Part shown: positions 31,689 through 39,658 of the stretch, piece by piece
Layout of the letters: each line of letters begins with the position of its first letter
Position numbering within the stretch: position 1 is the first letter of the stretch
From: Comamonadaceae bacterium OS-4
Lineage (GTDB): Bacteria; Pseudomonadota; Gammaproteobacteria; Burkholderiales; Burkholderiaceae_C
Assembly (NCBI GenBank): GCA_027924025.1
Contig: AP026970.1
Coordinates: forward strand, 62,001-126,000
DNA length: 64,000 nt
Reading direction: 5' to 3'
Made by a program: the position numbers and the translations under genes
The notes under the pieces: generated by a model
The model's database searches: none
The model's input: only the letters and a program-made list of their open reading frames with translations
What the model was told of the DNA's origin: nothing

Positions 31689-33746
31689 ATGTTGTACCCA
31701 CAAGAATTCGACGTCATCGTTGTCGGCGGCGGCCATGCCGGCACCGAAGCTGCGCTCGCCGCTGCCCGCATGGGCAGCAAAACCCTGCTGCTCTCCCACA
31801 ACATCGAGACCTTGGGCCAGATGAGCTGCAACCCCAGCATCGGCGGTATCGGCAAAGGGCACCTCGTCAAAGAGGTGGACGCCATGGGCGGTGCGATGGC
31901 GCTGGCCACCGACGAGTCGGGTATCCAGTTCCGTATCCTCAACAGCAGCAAGGGCCCTGCCGTGCGCGCGACCCGCGCGCAGGCGGACCGCGTGCTCTAC
32001 AAGGCCGCCATCCGCCGGATGCTGGAGAACCAGCCGAACCTGTGGCTGTTCCAACAAGCGGTGGACGATTTGATGGTTGAAGGCGACGGAGACGGCACCC
32101 GTGTGGTGGGTGCGGTGACCCAGGTGGGTATTCAGTTCCGCGGCAAGACCGTGGTGCTGACCGCCGGCACCTTCCTGGACGGCAAGATCCATGTGGGCCT
32201 GAACAACTACGCCGCCGGCCGGGCAGGGGACCCGCCCGCCGTGTCGCTGTCTGCCCGACTCAAAGAATTAAAGCTGCCCCAAGGCCGCCTCAAGACCGGC
32301 ACCCCGCCCCGTATTGACGGCCGCAGCATCGACTTCAGCAAATGCATTGAGCAGCCTGGTGACGGTGTCGCCGGTGGCATGAGCGATGTGATGCCGGTGG
32401 TGAGCTTCATGGGCAACACCGCCATGCACCCGCAGCAAGTGCCGTGCTGGATCACCCACACCAACGAGCGCACCCACGACATCATCCGCAGCGGGTTCGA
32501 CCGCAGCCCCATGTTCACCGGCAAGATCGAGGGCGTAGGCCCGCGCTACTGCCCGAGCGTGGAAGACAAGATCAACCGCTTTGCCGACAAAGACAGCCAC
32601 CAGATCTTTCTGGAGCCTGAAGGCCTGACCACTCACGAGTACTACCCCAACGGCATCAGCACCAGTTTGCCGTTTGATATCCAGTACGACCTAGTGCGCA
32701 GCATGGCCGGCCTGGAAAACGCGCACATCTTGCGCCCCGGCTATGCCATTGAGTACGACTACTTTGACCCGCGCTCGCTCAAGAGCAGCTTCGAGACACG
32801 GCAGATTGGCGGCCTGTTTTTTGCCGGCCAGATCAACGGTACCACCGGCTATGAAGAGGCGGCGGCACAAGGCATGTTCGCAGGCATTAATGCGGCACTG
32901 CAAGTGCGCGCCATGGGTGGCGGCAATGTGGCGCTGAGTGCTGCCGGTGCGGCCAGCTATACCGGTAGCAGTTGGTTGCCCGGCCGTGACCAGGCCTATC
33001 TGGGTGTGCTGGTGGACGACCTGATCACCAAGGGTGTGACCGAGCCTTACCGCATGTTCACCAGCCGGGCCGAGTTCCGCCTGCAGCTGCGTGAAGACAA
33101 TGCCGATGCCCGTTTGACCGAAGTGGGTCGCGAGCTGGGCTTGGTCGACAACGCCCGTTGGGACGCTTTCTGCCGCAAGCGGGATGCTGTATCAGTCGAG
33201 ACAGAGCGCCTGCGCAGTATCTGGGTCAACCCCCGCAACCTGGCTGCCGACGAATCCGAGCGGGTGTTGGGTAAATCGATTGAGCACGAATACAACCTCG
33301 CCGACTTGCTGCGCCGCCCGAATGTGAGCTACGGCGGCTTGATGTCGCTGGACCACGGCAAGTACGCCAACCGCGATTTGCTGGACAACGTTTCACGTGA
33401 AACAGCGGGCCTGCCCGCGACAGATCTGGCCGAGGCGGCATTTGTGGCGGCTGTTGTGGAGCAGGTGGAGATTGCGGCCAAGTACTCCGGCTACATCGAT
33501 CGCCAGAAGGATGAAGTCGAACGCGCCGCCCACTACGAAAACCTGCGCTTGCCTGAGGACCTGGACTACATGCAGGTCACCGCCCTGAGCATTGAGGCAC
33601 GGCAGCGCCTGAGCAAGTTCAAGCCGGAAACGCTGGGGCAGGCTTCCCGCCTGTCGGGTATCACCCCGGCGACGATTTCGTTGTTGATGATTCACCTCCG
33701 GAAAGGCAACTTCCGCGGCTTTGTGGAAAAGGCGGAGGCGGTATGA
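31689..33746 (+). CDS. mnmG: tRNA uridine-5-carboxymethylaminomethyl(34) synthesis enzyme MnmG
   Basis: 685 residues. FAD-binding N-terminus [23 protein letters not shown], then [20 protein letters not shown] and the conserved [10 protein letters not shown]; the C-terminal helical domain ends with IQ-like [14 protein letters not shown]. With MnmE it modifies U34 of tRNAs reading NNA/NNG codons. Start ATG 31689 gives the standard N-terminus; an in-frame ATG 48 bases earlier lies in the terminator region. Somewhat longer than the E. coli enzyme (629). A perfect 14-bp parS core lies in its coding sequence at codons VSRET (33389-33404). Overlaps rsmG by four bases. Confidence 0.96.
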   Translation: MLYPQEFDVIVVGGGHAGTEAALAAARMGSKTLLLSHNIETLGQMSCNPSIGGIGKGHLVKEVDAMGGAMALATDESGIQFRILNSSKGPAVRATRAQADRVLYKAAIRRMLENQPNLWLFQQAVDDLMVEGDGDGTRVVGAVTQVGIQFRGKTVVLTAGTFLDGKIHVGLNNYAAGRAGDPPAVSLSARLKELKLPQGRLKTGTPPRIDGRSIDFSKCIEQPGDGVAGGMSDVMPVVSFMGNTAMHPQQVPCWITHTNERTHDIIRSGFDRSPMFTGKIEGVGPRYCPSVEDKINRFADKDSHQIFLEPEGLTTHEYYPNGISTSLPFDIQYDLVRSMAGLENAHILRPGYAIEYDYFDPRSLKSSFETRQIGGLFFAGQINGTTGYEEAAAQGMFAGINAALQVRAMGGGNVALSAAGAASYTGSSWLPGRDQAYLGVLVDDLITKGVTEPYRMFTSRAEFRLQLREDNADARLTEVGRELGLVDNARWDAFCRKRDAVSVETERLRSIWVNPRNLAADESERVLGKSIEHEYNLADLLRRPNVSYGGLMSLDHGKYANRDLLDNVSRETAGLPATDLAEAAFVAAVVEQVEIAAKYSGYIDRQKDEVERAAHYENLRLPEDLDYMQVTALSIEARQRLSKFKPETLGQASRLSGITPATISLLMIHLRKGNFRGFVEKAEAV
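33389..33404. promoter_or_regulatory. parS site inside mnmG
   Basis: GTTTCACGTGAAAC with flanking C and A: 15 of 16 matches to the palindromic parS consensus TGTTTCACGTGAAACA. Binds ParB as the centromere-like nucleation site. Confidence 0.9.
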
Positions 33747-34420
33747 GCGGGGCAGGGCATTCGGAGCAACTGGGCCGGGCTTCTGCGGCGCTAGGCCTCA
33801 GCTTGGAGCCCGCGCAGTCGGCGGCGCTCTTGGAGTACATGGGCTTGATCCAGAAGTGGACCAAGGTCTACAACCTGACAGCGGTGCGCGATCCGGCCGA
33901 GATGCTGACGCACCACCTGTTTGACAGCTTGGCAGCGATTGCGCCGCTGCAAAAACAGTTGGCGGTGCAGCAGGCAGCTGGTGTTTGTGGCGACAAGCCT
34001 CGCCTGCTGGATGTGGGTTCCGGCGCTGGCTTGCCCGGCATTGTGATCGCGATTTGCTGCCCCCACATCACGGTGCACTGTGTGGACACGGTCGCTAAAA
34101 AGGCCGCGTTCATTCAGCAGGTGGCGGTGACCCTGAAGCTGCCAAACCTGCGTGGCATTCATGCCCGGGTAGAGAGCTTGAGCGAGCCCTACGATGTGGT
34201 GAGCTCGCGCGCTTTTGCATCCCTGGTCGACTTTACGACTTGGTCAGAAAAGGCCTTGGCAGTGCAGGGCGTGTGGATGGGCATGAAGGGCAAGCACCCT
34301 GCGGATGAAATGGCTGCGTTGTCCGCTTCGGTGGAAGTGTTTCACGTGGAACAACTGGCAGTGCCCGGCTTGGATGCGGAGCGGTGCATTGTGTGGATGC
34401 GGAAGAGGGCTGAGGTTTAA
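33743..34420 (+). CDS. rsmG: 16S rRNA (guanine-527-N7)-methyltransferase RsmG
   Basis: 225 residues. Conserved N-terminal [23 protein letters not shown] and SAM-binding [17 protein letters not shown], then [11 protein letters not shown]. Methylates G527 of 16S rRNA; loss gives low-level streptomycin resistance. Start ATG overlaps the mnmG stop (ATGA), the classical gidA-gidB arrangement. A parS site lies within codons VFHVEQ near its 3' end. Confidence 0.95.
   Translation: MSGAGHSEQLGRASAALGLSLEPAQSAALLEYMGLIQKWTKVYNLTAVRDPAEMLTHHLFDSLAAIAPLQKQLAVQQAAGVCGDKPRLLDVGSGAGLPGIVIAICCPHITVHCVDTVAKKAAFIQQVAVTLKLPNLRGIHARVESLSEPYDVVSSRAFASLVDFTTWSEKALAVQGVWMGMKGKHPADEMAALSASVEVFHVEQLAVPGLDAERCIVWMRKRAEV
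34338..34353. promoter_or_regulatory. parS site inside rsmG
   Basis: TGTTTCACGTGGAACA is the exact reverse complement of the classical B. subtilis consensus TGTTCCACGTGAAACA. It encodes VFHVEQ in rsmG. Confidence 0.9.
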
Positions 34421-34445
34421 GCCCTTGCTTTCCGGGTTGGTGTGA

Positions 34446-34539
34446 AGGTTGGGTGGGATTACGCGTTTTGCTCCGTGTCCCCCGCCCGCTGCGCGGGCTC
34501 CTCCTTGACCTGCGCAAAACGCGTAACCCCACCCAACCT
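34446..34539. repeat. long hairpin element 1 with shared core
   Basis: Arms 34446-34471 and 34514-34539 (26 bases, one mismatch) enclose a 42-base loop. The loop contains a smaller GCCCGC-TGC-GCGGGC hairpin and the core 34472-34511 that recurs inverted in element 2. Confidence 0.85.
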
Positions 34540-34590
34540 AGCTGTGTGATTGGTTCTCTCAATGGTTCAGATGCCTGTCCACTTTTCGTA

Positions 34591-34686
34591 GCGGCGTGGC
34601 AGGGGCGTACCCCAAAGTGAGGTCAAGGAGGAGCCCGCGCAGCGGGCGGGGGACACGAACGGCGGGGTATGTCCCTGCCACGCCGC
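34591..34686. repeat. long hairpin element 2 with shared core inverted
   Basis: Arms 34591-34613 and 34664-34686 (23 bases, two mismatches that become G-U pairs in RNA) enclose a 50-base loop. The core at 34620-34659 is the reverse complement of the core of element 1 at 38 of 40 positions, although the outer arms are unrelated in sequence. Confidence 0.85.
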
Positions 34687-34726
34687 GAGCCCAGCACCAT
34701 CGTCAGCAAGCAACGTGAGTCCCTGA

Positions 34727-34742
34727 GGTTTCACGTGAAACA
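34727..34742. promoter_or_regulatory. intergenic parS site
   Basis: GGTTTCACGTGAAACA, 15 of 16 matches to the parS consensus, 98 bases upstream of the LysE-type gene and about 0.8 kb upstream of parA. Confidence 0.9.
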
Positions 34743-34839
34743 ACACTCAGGCACCCATCTCGCAGCCGCTTGGTTGAACCCAACGCCCGCCACGAAGTTT
34801 CCAACGTAAACTCGACGCCTTCCCCCCGAAAGAAAACCC

Positions 34840-35460
34840 ATGCTCGGCGTCACCGATTACGGCACCTTTGTCATCACCATCATCGTGTTTCTGGCGATCC
34901 CCGGCCCGGGCAATCTCGCGCTGGTCACGTCCACCAGCAAGGGTGGCATAAAGGGTGGGCTGGCCGCAACCCTGGGTGTGATTTTGGGTGACCAGGTGCT
35001 CATGTGGTCTGCGGTGGCTGGCGTAGCAGCGCTCTTGGCAGCGTATCCGGATGCCTTCCATGCCGTGCAGTGGGCGGGTGCCGCGTACCTCGGGTGGCTG
35101 GGCTTCAAGATGCTGACGGCAAAACCCGGCGCAGCACCGGTGCTCAACATCAAGGCCGGCCACTACTTGCGTCAAGCGCTCCTGATTACCTTGCTCAACC
35201 CCAAGGCCATCTTGTTTTACATGGCCTTCTTTCCCCTGTTTGTGGATCGCACCAGCCAGCAAGGCGTGGTGACGTACGCCTTCATGGCGGCCACTATCGC
35301 CTTCCTCACATTTTTGTACGGGCTGGGCGCCACGCTGCTGACCCACTTTCTCGCCGAGCGCGTGCGCGCCAACCCCATGATCGGGCGGGTGCTCGAGAAG
35401 CTGGCGGGTGTGTTCCTGGTCGGCTTCGGTATCCGCCTGGCCTTGCAGTCGGCCAAATAA
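34840..35460 (+). CDS. LysE-family amino-acid exporter
   Basis: 206 residues with six predicted helices and the family start YGTFVITIIVFLAIPGPGNLALVTSTS (PGPGN motif at about 19-23). The centre has the AGAAYLGWLGFKML element and the LLNPKAILFY motif. Members export amino acids such as lysine, threonine or homoserine lactone. No obvious strong Shine-Dalgarno. It sits between rsmG and parA, an arrangement I recall from related Comamonadaceae; substrate not readable. Confidence 0.9.
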   Translation: MLGVTDYGTFVITIIVFLAIPGPGNLALVTSTSKGGIKGGLAATLGVILGDQVLMWSAVAGVAALLAAYPDAFHAVQWAGAAYLGWLGFKMLTAKPGAAPVLNIKAGHYLRQALLITLLNPKAILFYMAFFPLFVDRTSQQGVVTYAFMAATIAFLTFLYGLGATLLTHFLAERVRANPMIGRVLEKLAGVFLVGFGIRLALQSAK

Positions 35461-35505
35461 AAGTCCCGTTGAACCGGTTTTCTGTTTTCTCACCCTGAGC
35501 GCTTT

Positions 35506-36291
35506 ATGGCCAAAATTTTCTGCGTTGCCAACCAAAAAGGTGGCGTCGGCAAAACCACTACTACCGTGAATCTGGCGGCCGGACTGGCCAAAGTCGGCCA
35601 GCGCGTGCTGATGATTGACCTAGATCCCCAAGGCAACGCAACCATGGGTTCGGGCGTGGACAAGCGCAAGCTGGAGCTCACGGTGTACGACGTGCTGCTG
35701 GAATCCGCGTCGGTGGCGGAAGCCCGCACCCGCAGCGAGAAGCTGATCGAGGGTGGCTGCAGCTACGACATTCTGGGTGCCAACCGTGAGCTTGCCGGTG
35801 CCGAGGTCGAGATGGTGGAGCTGGAGCGGCGCGAGCGCCGCCTCAAGCAGGCGCTGGCAGTGGTGGATGCGGAATACGACTTTGTGCTCATCGACTGCCC
35901 GCCCTCGTTGAGCATGCTCACCCTCAACGGCTTGTGCTGCGCCCATGGCGTCATCGTGCCAATGCAGTGCGAATACTTTGCGCTCGAAGGGCTGACCGAT
36001 CTGGTCAACACCATCAAGCAGGTCAAAGCCAACCTGAACGACGACCTGCAAATCATCGGTTTGCTGCGGGTGATGTTTGACCCGCGCATTACCCTGCAGC
36101 AGCAGGTGAGCGAACAGCTCCGCGCCCACTTTGGCGACAAGGTGTTCAACACCGTCATCCCCCGCAACGTACGCCTGGCTGAGGCGCCCAGTTATGGGGT
36201 GCCGGGCGTAGTGTTTGACCCCCAGTCCAAGGGGGCACAGGCCTTTTTGACCTTCGCGCAAGAGATGGTGGACCGCATCAAGGTGATGTAG
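35506..36291 (+). CDS. parA: chromosome partitioning ATPase ParA (Soj)
   Basis: 261 residues with the deviant Walker A KGGVGKTTTTVNLAAGLA near the N-terminus (signature Lys in KGG), Walker A' DLDPQGNAT, and Walker B FVLIDCPPSL. No N-terminal HTH, so it is a chromosomal type Ia-like Soj protein. It forms ATP-dependent DNA-bound dimers and moves ParB-parS complexes. Followed by a repeat copy and a small hydrolase gene before parB. Confidence 0.96.
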   Translation: MAKIFCVANQKGGVGKTTTTVNLAAGLAKVGQRVLMIDLDPQGNATMGSGVDKRKLELTVYDVLLESASVAEARTRSEKLIEGGCSYDILGANRELAGAEVEMVELERRERRLKQALAVVDAEYDFVLIDCPPSLSMLTLNGLCCAHGVIVPMQCEYFALEGLTDLVNTIKQVKANLNDDLQIIGLLRVMFDPRITLQQQVSEQLRAHFGDKVFNTVIPRNVRLAEAPSYGVPGVVFDPQSKGAQAFLTFAQEMVDRIKVM

Positions 36292-36300
36292 GCGCGATTA

Positions 36301-36354
36301 CAAGCCAAATTCGCCTCTGGCCCAGACGCCCGTTGCCCTGATAGCTCCTGAATC
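36301..36354 (+). repeat. dispersed 3'-end repeat, copy 6 (degenerate)
   Basis: CAAGCCAAATTCGCCTCTGG, a middle CCCGTTGCCCTGATAGCTCC and TGAAT. It begins nine bases after the parA stop. Confidence 0.5.
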
Positions 36355-36364
36355 CATCGCAACC

Positions 36365-36910
36365 ATGCCCAACCCGACTGCCCTCCTTCTGCCCGGCTGG
36401 CAAAACTCCGGCCCCGCCCACTGGCAAAGCCGCTGGGAGGCGCTGCACGGCTTTACCCGTGTGCAGCAGCACGACTGGATGCAACCCCTGCGGGGCGACT
36501 GGATGATGCAACTGGAAGAAGCCGTGCTGGCCGCGCCCACACCCGTGGTGCTGGTGGCGCACAGCCTGGGTTGCATCCTCACCGCCGCCTGGGCCCAGCA
36601 TTCGCAAAACACCCACCGGGTGAAAGCCGCCTTTCTGGTCGGGCCCGGAGACCCGGAGCGCCAAGAGTTGCAAGCCCCGCTCAAAAGCTGGTGGCCAGTG
36701 GTGATGGACAAACTGCCGTTTCCCGCTGAGCTGCTGGGCAGCCGCAACGACCCCTATTGCACCTTCGAGCGGGCACAGCAATTGGCCAGCGCCTGGGGTG
36801 CTGATTTTGTGGACTGCGGCAACGCCGGCCACCTCAATGCCGACTCCGGCCTGGGCGATTGGCCCGAGGGCATCGCCCGTCTGCATGCGCTGATAGCGCG
36901 CGCCGCCTGA
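36365..36910 (+). CDS. RBBP9/YdeN-family alpha/beta serine hydrolase
   Basis: 181 residues, whole-length match to the small RBBP9/YdeN hydrolases: N-terminal LLLPGWQNSGPAHWQSRWE, nucleophile Ser in VAHSLGC (Ser about 81), Asp in SRNDPYC and His in NAGHLNADSGLG. Enzymatic activity of bacterial members is poorly defined. It is placed between parA and parB on the same strand (44 bases before parB), so it is part of the partition operon. Confidence 0.92.
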   Translation: MPNPTALLLPGWQNSGPAHWQSRWEALHGFTRVQQHDWMQPLRGDWMMQLEEAVLAAPTPVVLVAHSLGCILTAAWAQHSQNTHRVKAAFLVGPGDPERQELQAPLKSWWPVVMDKLPFPAELLGSRNDPYCTFERAQQLASAWGADFVDCGNAGHLNADSGLGDWPEGIARLHALIARAA

Positions 36911-36953
36911 TACGCCGGCAACCACCACACACGATATCAAGAAGGAAAAGAAC

Positions 36954-37919
36954 ATGGTCACCAAAAAACCCAAAGGCCTGGGCATGGGCCTCGAAGCCCT
37001 GCTCGGCCCCAAAGTGGTCGATGCGCCCCCGTCTATCGAGTCCACGGGCACCACCCCTGCTGCGGCCCCCAGCACCTTGCCTTTGGCCGACATGGTGGCC
37101 GGCGTGTACCAGCCGCGCACTCACATGGACGAGGGCGCTTTGTACGAGCTGGCCGAGTCCATCAAGGCGCAGGGCATCATGCAGCCGATTCTGGTGCGCA
37201 AGCTCGATGACGCAGATGCGGCCCCCCACATCGGCGAAGGCCGCAAGCGCGCCATTTATGAAATCATTGCTGGCGAGCGCCGTTTCCGCGCCGCCAAGCT
37301 GGCCGGCCTGACCGAAGTGCCGGTGCTGGTGCGCGATGTGCCCAACGAGGCCGCGGCCGCGATGGCGCTGATCGAAAACATCCAGCGCGAAGACCTCAAC
37401 CCGCTCGAAGAGGCCCAGGGCCTGCAACGCCTGATCAAAGAGTTCGGCCTGACCCACGAAACCGCGGCCCAGGCCGTAGGCCGTTCGCGCAGTGCCGCGA
37501 GCAATTTGCTGCGCTTGTTGAACTTGGCCGACCCGGTGCAAACCATGCTGATGGCCGGCGACATCGACATGGGCCACGCCCGTGCCTTGCTGGCACTGGA
37601 CCGCGCGACCCAGATCACGGCGGCCAACCAGATCGCCACCAAAAAGATGTCGGTGCGCGAGGCGGAGAGCCTGGTCAAGAAACTCGGCGCCGAGTTTTCG
37701 CTCACCCCGCAAAAGCCGGCCAAAGAGAAATCGCGCGATATCAAGCGGGTCGAAGAAGAGCTCTCCGACCTGCTCATGGCGCAGGTGGATGTGCACATCA
37801 AAAAACGGGTCAAACGCCACGGCCGCATGGAAGAGATGGGCGAAGTGGTGATCCAGTTCGGCTCGCTCGAAGAGCTCAACGGCCTGATCGACCGCCTGGC
37901 ACCCGGCGGCAACCGTTAA
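36954..37919 (+). CDS. parB: chromosome partitioning protein ParB
   Basis: 321 residues. N-terminal KPKGLGMGLEALLG, ParB/Srx CTP-binding domain with GIMQPILVR, GERRFRAAKLAG (the GERRxRA box) and ENIQREDLNPLEEA, then HTH (THETAAQAVGRSRSAASNLLRLL) and a C-terminal dimerisation region. An insertion (DDADAAPHIGEGRKRA) between the second strand and the GERR box is typical of Comamonadaceae. It binds the three parS sites found upstream and loads as a CTP-dependent sliding clamp. Confidence 0.96.
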   Translation: MVTKKPKGLGMGLEALLGPKVVDAPPSIESTGTTPAAAPSTLPLADMVAGVYQPRTHMDEGALYELAESIKAQGIMQPILVRKLDDADAAPHIGEGRKRAIYEIIAGERRFRAAKLAGLTEVPVLVRDVPNEAAAAMALIENIQREDLNPLEEAQGLQRLIKEFGLTHETAAQAVGRSRSAASNLLRLLNLADPVQTMLMAGDIDMGHARALLALDRATQITAANQIATKKMSVREAESLVKKLGAEFSLTPQKPAKEKSRDIKRVEEELSDLLMAQVDVHIKKRVKRHGRMEEMGEVVIQFGSLEELNGLIDRLAPGGNR

Positions 37920-37928
37920 GCTCAGGTC

Positions 37929-37981
37929 GCTATGAAAATGAGAGCATTCTGCGCATATTCCACGAGCGCTAGAGGCTCTTT
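37929..37981 (-). repeat. dispersed 3'-end repeat, copy 7
   Basis: CGCTATGAAAATGAGAGCAT, CTGCGCATATTCCACGAGCG and CTAGAGGCTC: close to the consensus, reverse orientation. Starts nine bases after the parB stop. Confidence 0.75.
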
Positions 37982-37993
37982 AGGCTATTAAAC

Positions 37994-38773
37994 ATGATGC
38001 GCCGCCTCAATCCCGCCCATTGGCAATGGCCGCTGCCTGCGGTGTTTGCCTGGGCTGCTTGCTGGGCACTCTTTCGCGCCTTGCTGGGGGAGGGGGTCGC
38101 GCTGTCGTGGGCCCTGGGCCTGAGCAGTGCGCTGGGCGTGGCTTGCAGCTTGTGGGGGCCCACCTGGTGGCGGCGCCTGCTGATCGCGGGGGGCTTTCCG
38201 CTGTCCCTGGTGGTGAGCCTCTCCACCCTGGGCGCAGAGTCCTTGCCGGCCTGGGCCTGGTTGCTGCCCTTGGCGCTGCTGTTGCTGGTCTACCCGGTGA
38301 ATGCCTGGCGCGATGCGCCGCTGTTTCCCACCCCGCCCAACGCGCTCGCAGAGTTGCCTGCCCACGCACCGCTGCCCGTGGGCGCCCATGTGCTGGATGC
38401 CGGGTGCGGACTGGGCCATGGCCTGAAGGCGCTGCGCCAAGCCTATCCGCAGGCCGAGCTGCACGGCATGGAGTGGAGCTGGCCCCTGCGCCTGCTGTGT
38501 GGGCTGCGCTGCCCCTGGGCGCGTGTGACACGGGGTGACATCTGGCGGGCCAACTGGTCGACCTATGACATGGTCTATGTATTCCAGCGCCCGGAGAGCA
38601 TGGCACGCGCGGTCGCCAAGGCCAATGCCGACATGCGCCCCGGCACTTGGCTGGTGAGTTTGGAATTTGAAGCCACCAGCGCGGTGCCTGTGGCCCATTG
38701 GCGCGGGCCGGGTGGCAAAATGGTGTGGCTATACCAAGTGCCTCTGCCGTTGCAACCAGGAGAAATTGCATGA
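37994..38773 (+). CDS. membrane-anchored class I methyltransferase-like protein
   Basis: 259 residues: about four transmembrane helices in the first 115 residues, then a Rossmann-type domain with SAM motif VLDAGCGLGHGLKAL (about 130-145), acidic HGMEWSW and a motif-II-like YDMVYVFQRPESM. The tail strands are short. The substrate is unknown; the fold assignment is firm. Its stop overlaps the start of the HD-GYP gene (ATGA), so the two are translationally coupled. I do not know a named family for the four-helix plus methyltransferase arrangement. Confidence 0.75.
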   Translation: MMRRLNPAHWQWPLPAVFAWAACWALFRALLGEGVALSWALGLSSALGVACSLWGPTWWRRLLIAGGFPLSLVVSLSTLGAESLPAWAWLLPLALLLLVYPVNAWRDAPLFPTPPNALAELPAHAPLPVGAHVLDAGCGLGHGLKALRQAYPQAELHGMEWSWPLRLLCGLRCPWARVTRGDIWRANWSTYDMVYVFQRPESMARAVAKANADMRPGTWLVSLEFEATSAVPVAHWRGPGGKMVWLYQVPLPLQPGEIA

Positions 38774-39516
38774 CCGAAACCAACCCTGCTCCCCTAGTCG
38801 ACGTCCATGAAGCCTTGCACGCCGCGCAGGTCGTGGTGTTTGCGTTGGCCACTCTGGCGGAGTTGCGCGACTCTGACACCGAAAGCCACCTCATCCGGGT
38901 GCAGCAGTATGTGCGTGCCCTGTGCGGCGAGCTGCAAAAGAACCCCGCCTATGCCGAGACACTGACACCGGCGTATATCGAGACCCTTGCAGGCAGCGTG
39001 CCGATGTACGACATGGGCACCGTGGGCATTCCCGACCGGATCTTGCTCAAGCCCGGGCGCCTGACGCCGGATGAAATCGCCATCATGCGCACCCACACCA
39101 CGCTCGGTCACGACGCCTTGGTGCGGGCGGAGAAAACCCTGGGCAGGGCATCGCCCTTGTTGACCGTTGCCAAAGAGTTGGCGCTGTGCCACCAGGAGAA
39201 ATGGGACGGCACCGGCTACCCCAAAGGCCTGTGGGCTGAGCAGATTCCGCTGTCGGCGCGCATTGTGGCGCTGGCAGACGTGTTTGACGCGCTGATCAGC
39301 AACAAGGTCTACAAAGATGGTGTGCCGCATGACCGGGCGGTGCACATCATCACCGAGGGGCGGGGCGCGCACTTCGACCCTGCTGTGGTGGATGCATTTT
39401 TGGAAGTGCACGAAGTCTTTCGCAGCATTGCGGTGCGCCATGCCGATACCAATGCCGACATGCAGCAGAAGATCGAATACATGGCCAACGCGATTGCCGA
39501 GGTCGCGGTTCTTTGA
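38770..39516 (+). CDS. HD-GYP domain protein with altered metal-site residues
   Basis: 248 residues without a receiver or PAS domain. The HD-GYP framework is clear: ESHLIRVQQYVRAL, GIPDRILLKPGRLTPDE, EKWDGTGYPKGLWAEQIP (GYP 149-151) and RIVALADVFDALIS. However the HD motif reads Tyr80-Asp81 (MYDMGTVGIPD instead of LHDIGKVGIPD) and the HHE triad reads His141-Gln142-Glu143. Both changes hit metal ligands needed for c-di-GMP hydrolysis, so the protein may be a catalytically dead c-di-GMP receptor. Start ATG 38770 overlaps the methyltransferase stop; an upstream in-frame ATG lies inside that gene. Confidence 0.88.
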   Translation: MTETNPAPLVDVHEALHAAQVVVFALATLAELRDSDTESHLIRVQQYVRALCGELQKNPAYAETLTPAYIETLAGSVPMYDMGTVGIPDRILLKPGRLTPDEIAIMRTHTTLGHDALVRAEKTLGRASPLLTVAKELALCHQEKWDGTGYPKGLWAEQIPLSARIVALADVFDALISNKVYKDGVPHDRAVHIITEGRGAHFDPAVVDAFLEVHEVFRSIAVRHADTNADMQQKIEYMANAIAEVAVL

Positions 39517-39658
39517 CCTTTCCGTAAACGCCGTGCCCGTGGCGGGGTAAGCGTTTGTAAGCCGTGTTGCGGGCTGTCAGCACAGCCGCAAGAGGGCGCT
39601 TGAGGGGCCGGAAAATCGCCTGACCCTGCGCAATGGAGATGCAGGGCGGAGACCCGTT

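Larger units (their letters stand above)
34421..34839. other. gene-free segment between rsmG and lysE-type gene
   Basis: About 420 bases without a convincing gene. It holds two long hairpin elements that share a 40-base core in opposite orientations, one parS site and the leader of the LysE-type gene. No DnaA boxes or AT-rich unwinding segment that would mark an origin were seen. Confidence 0.8.

Noticed and set aside
34421..34839. Chromosome origin next to mnmG-rsmG-parAB
   Set aside because: No DnaA box cluster or AT-rich region was seen; only hairpins and a parS site are present.
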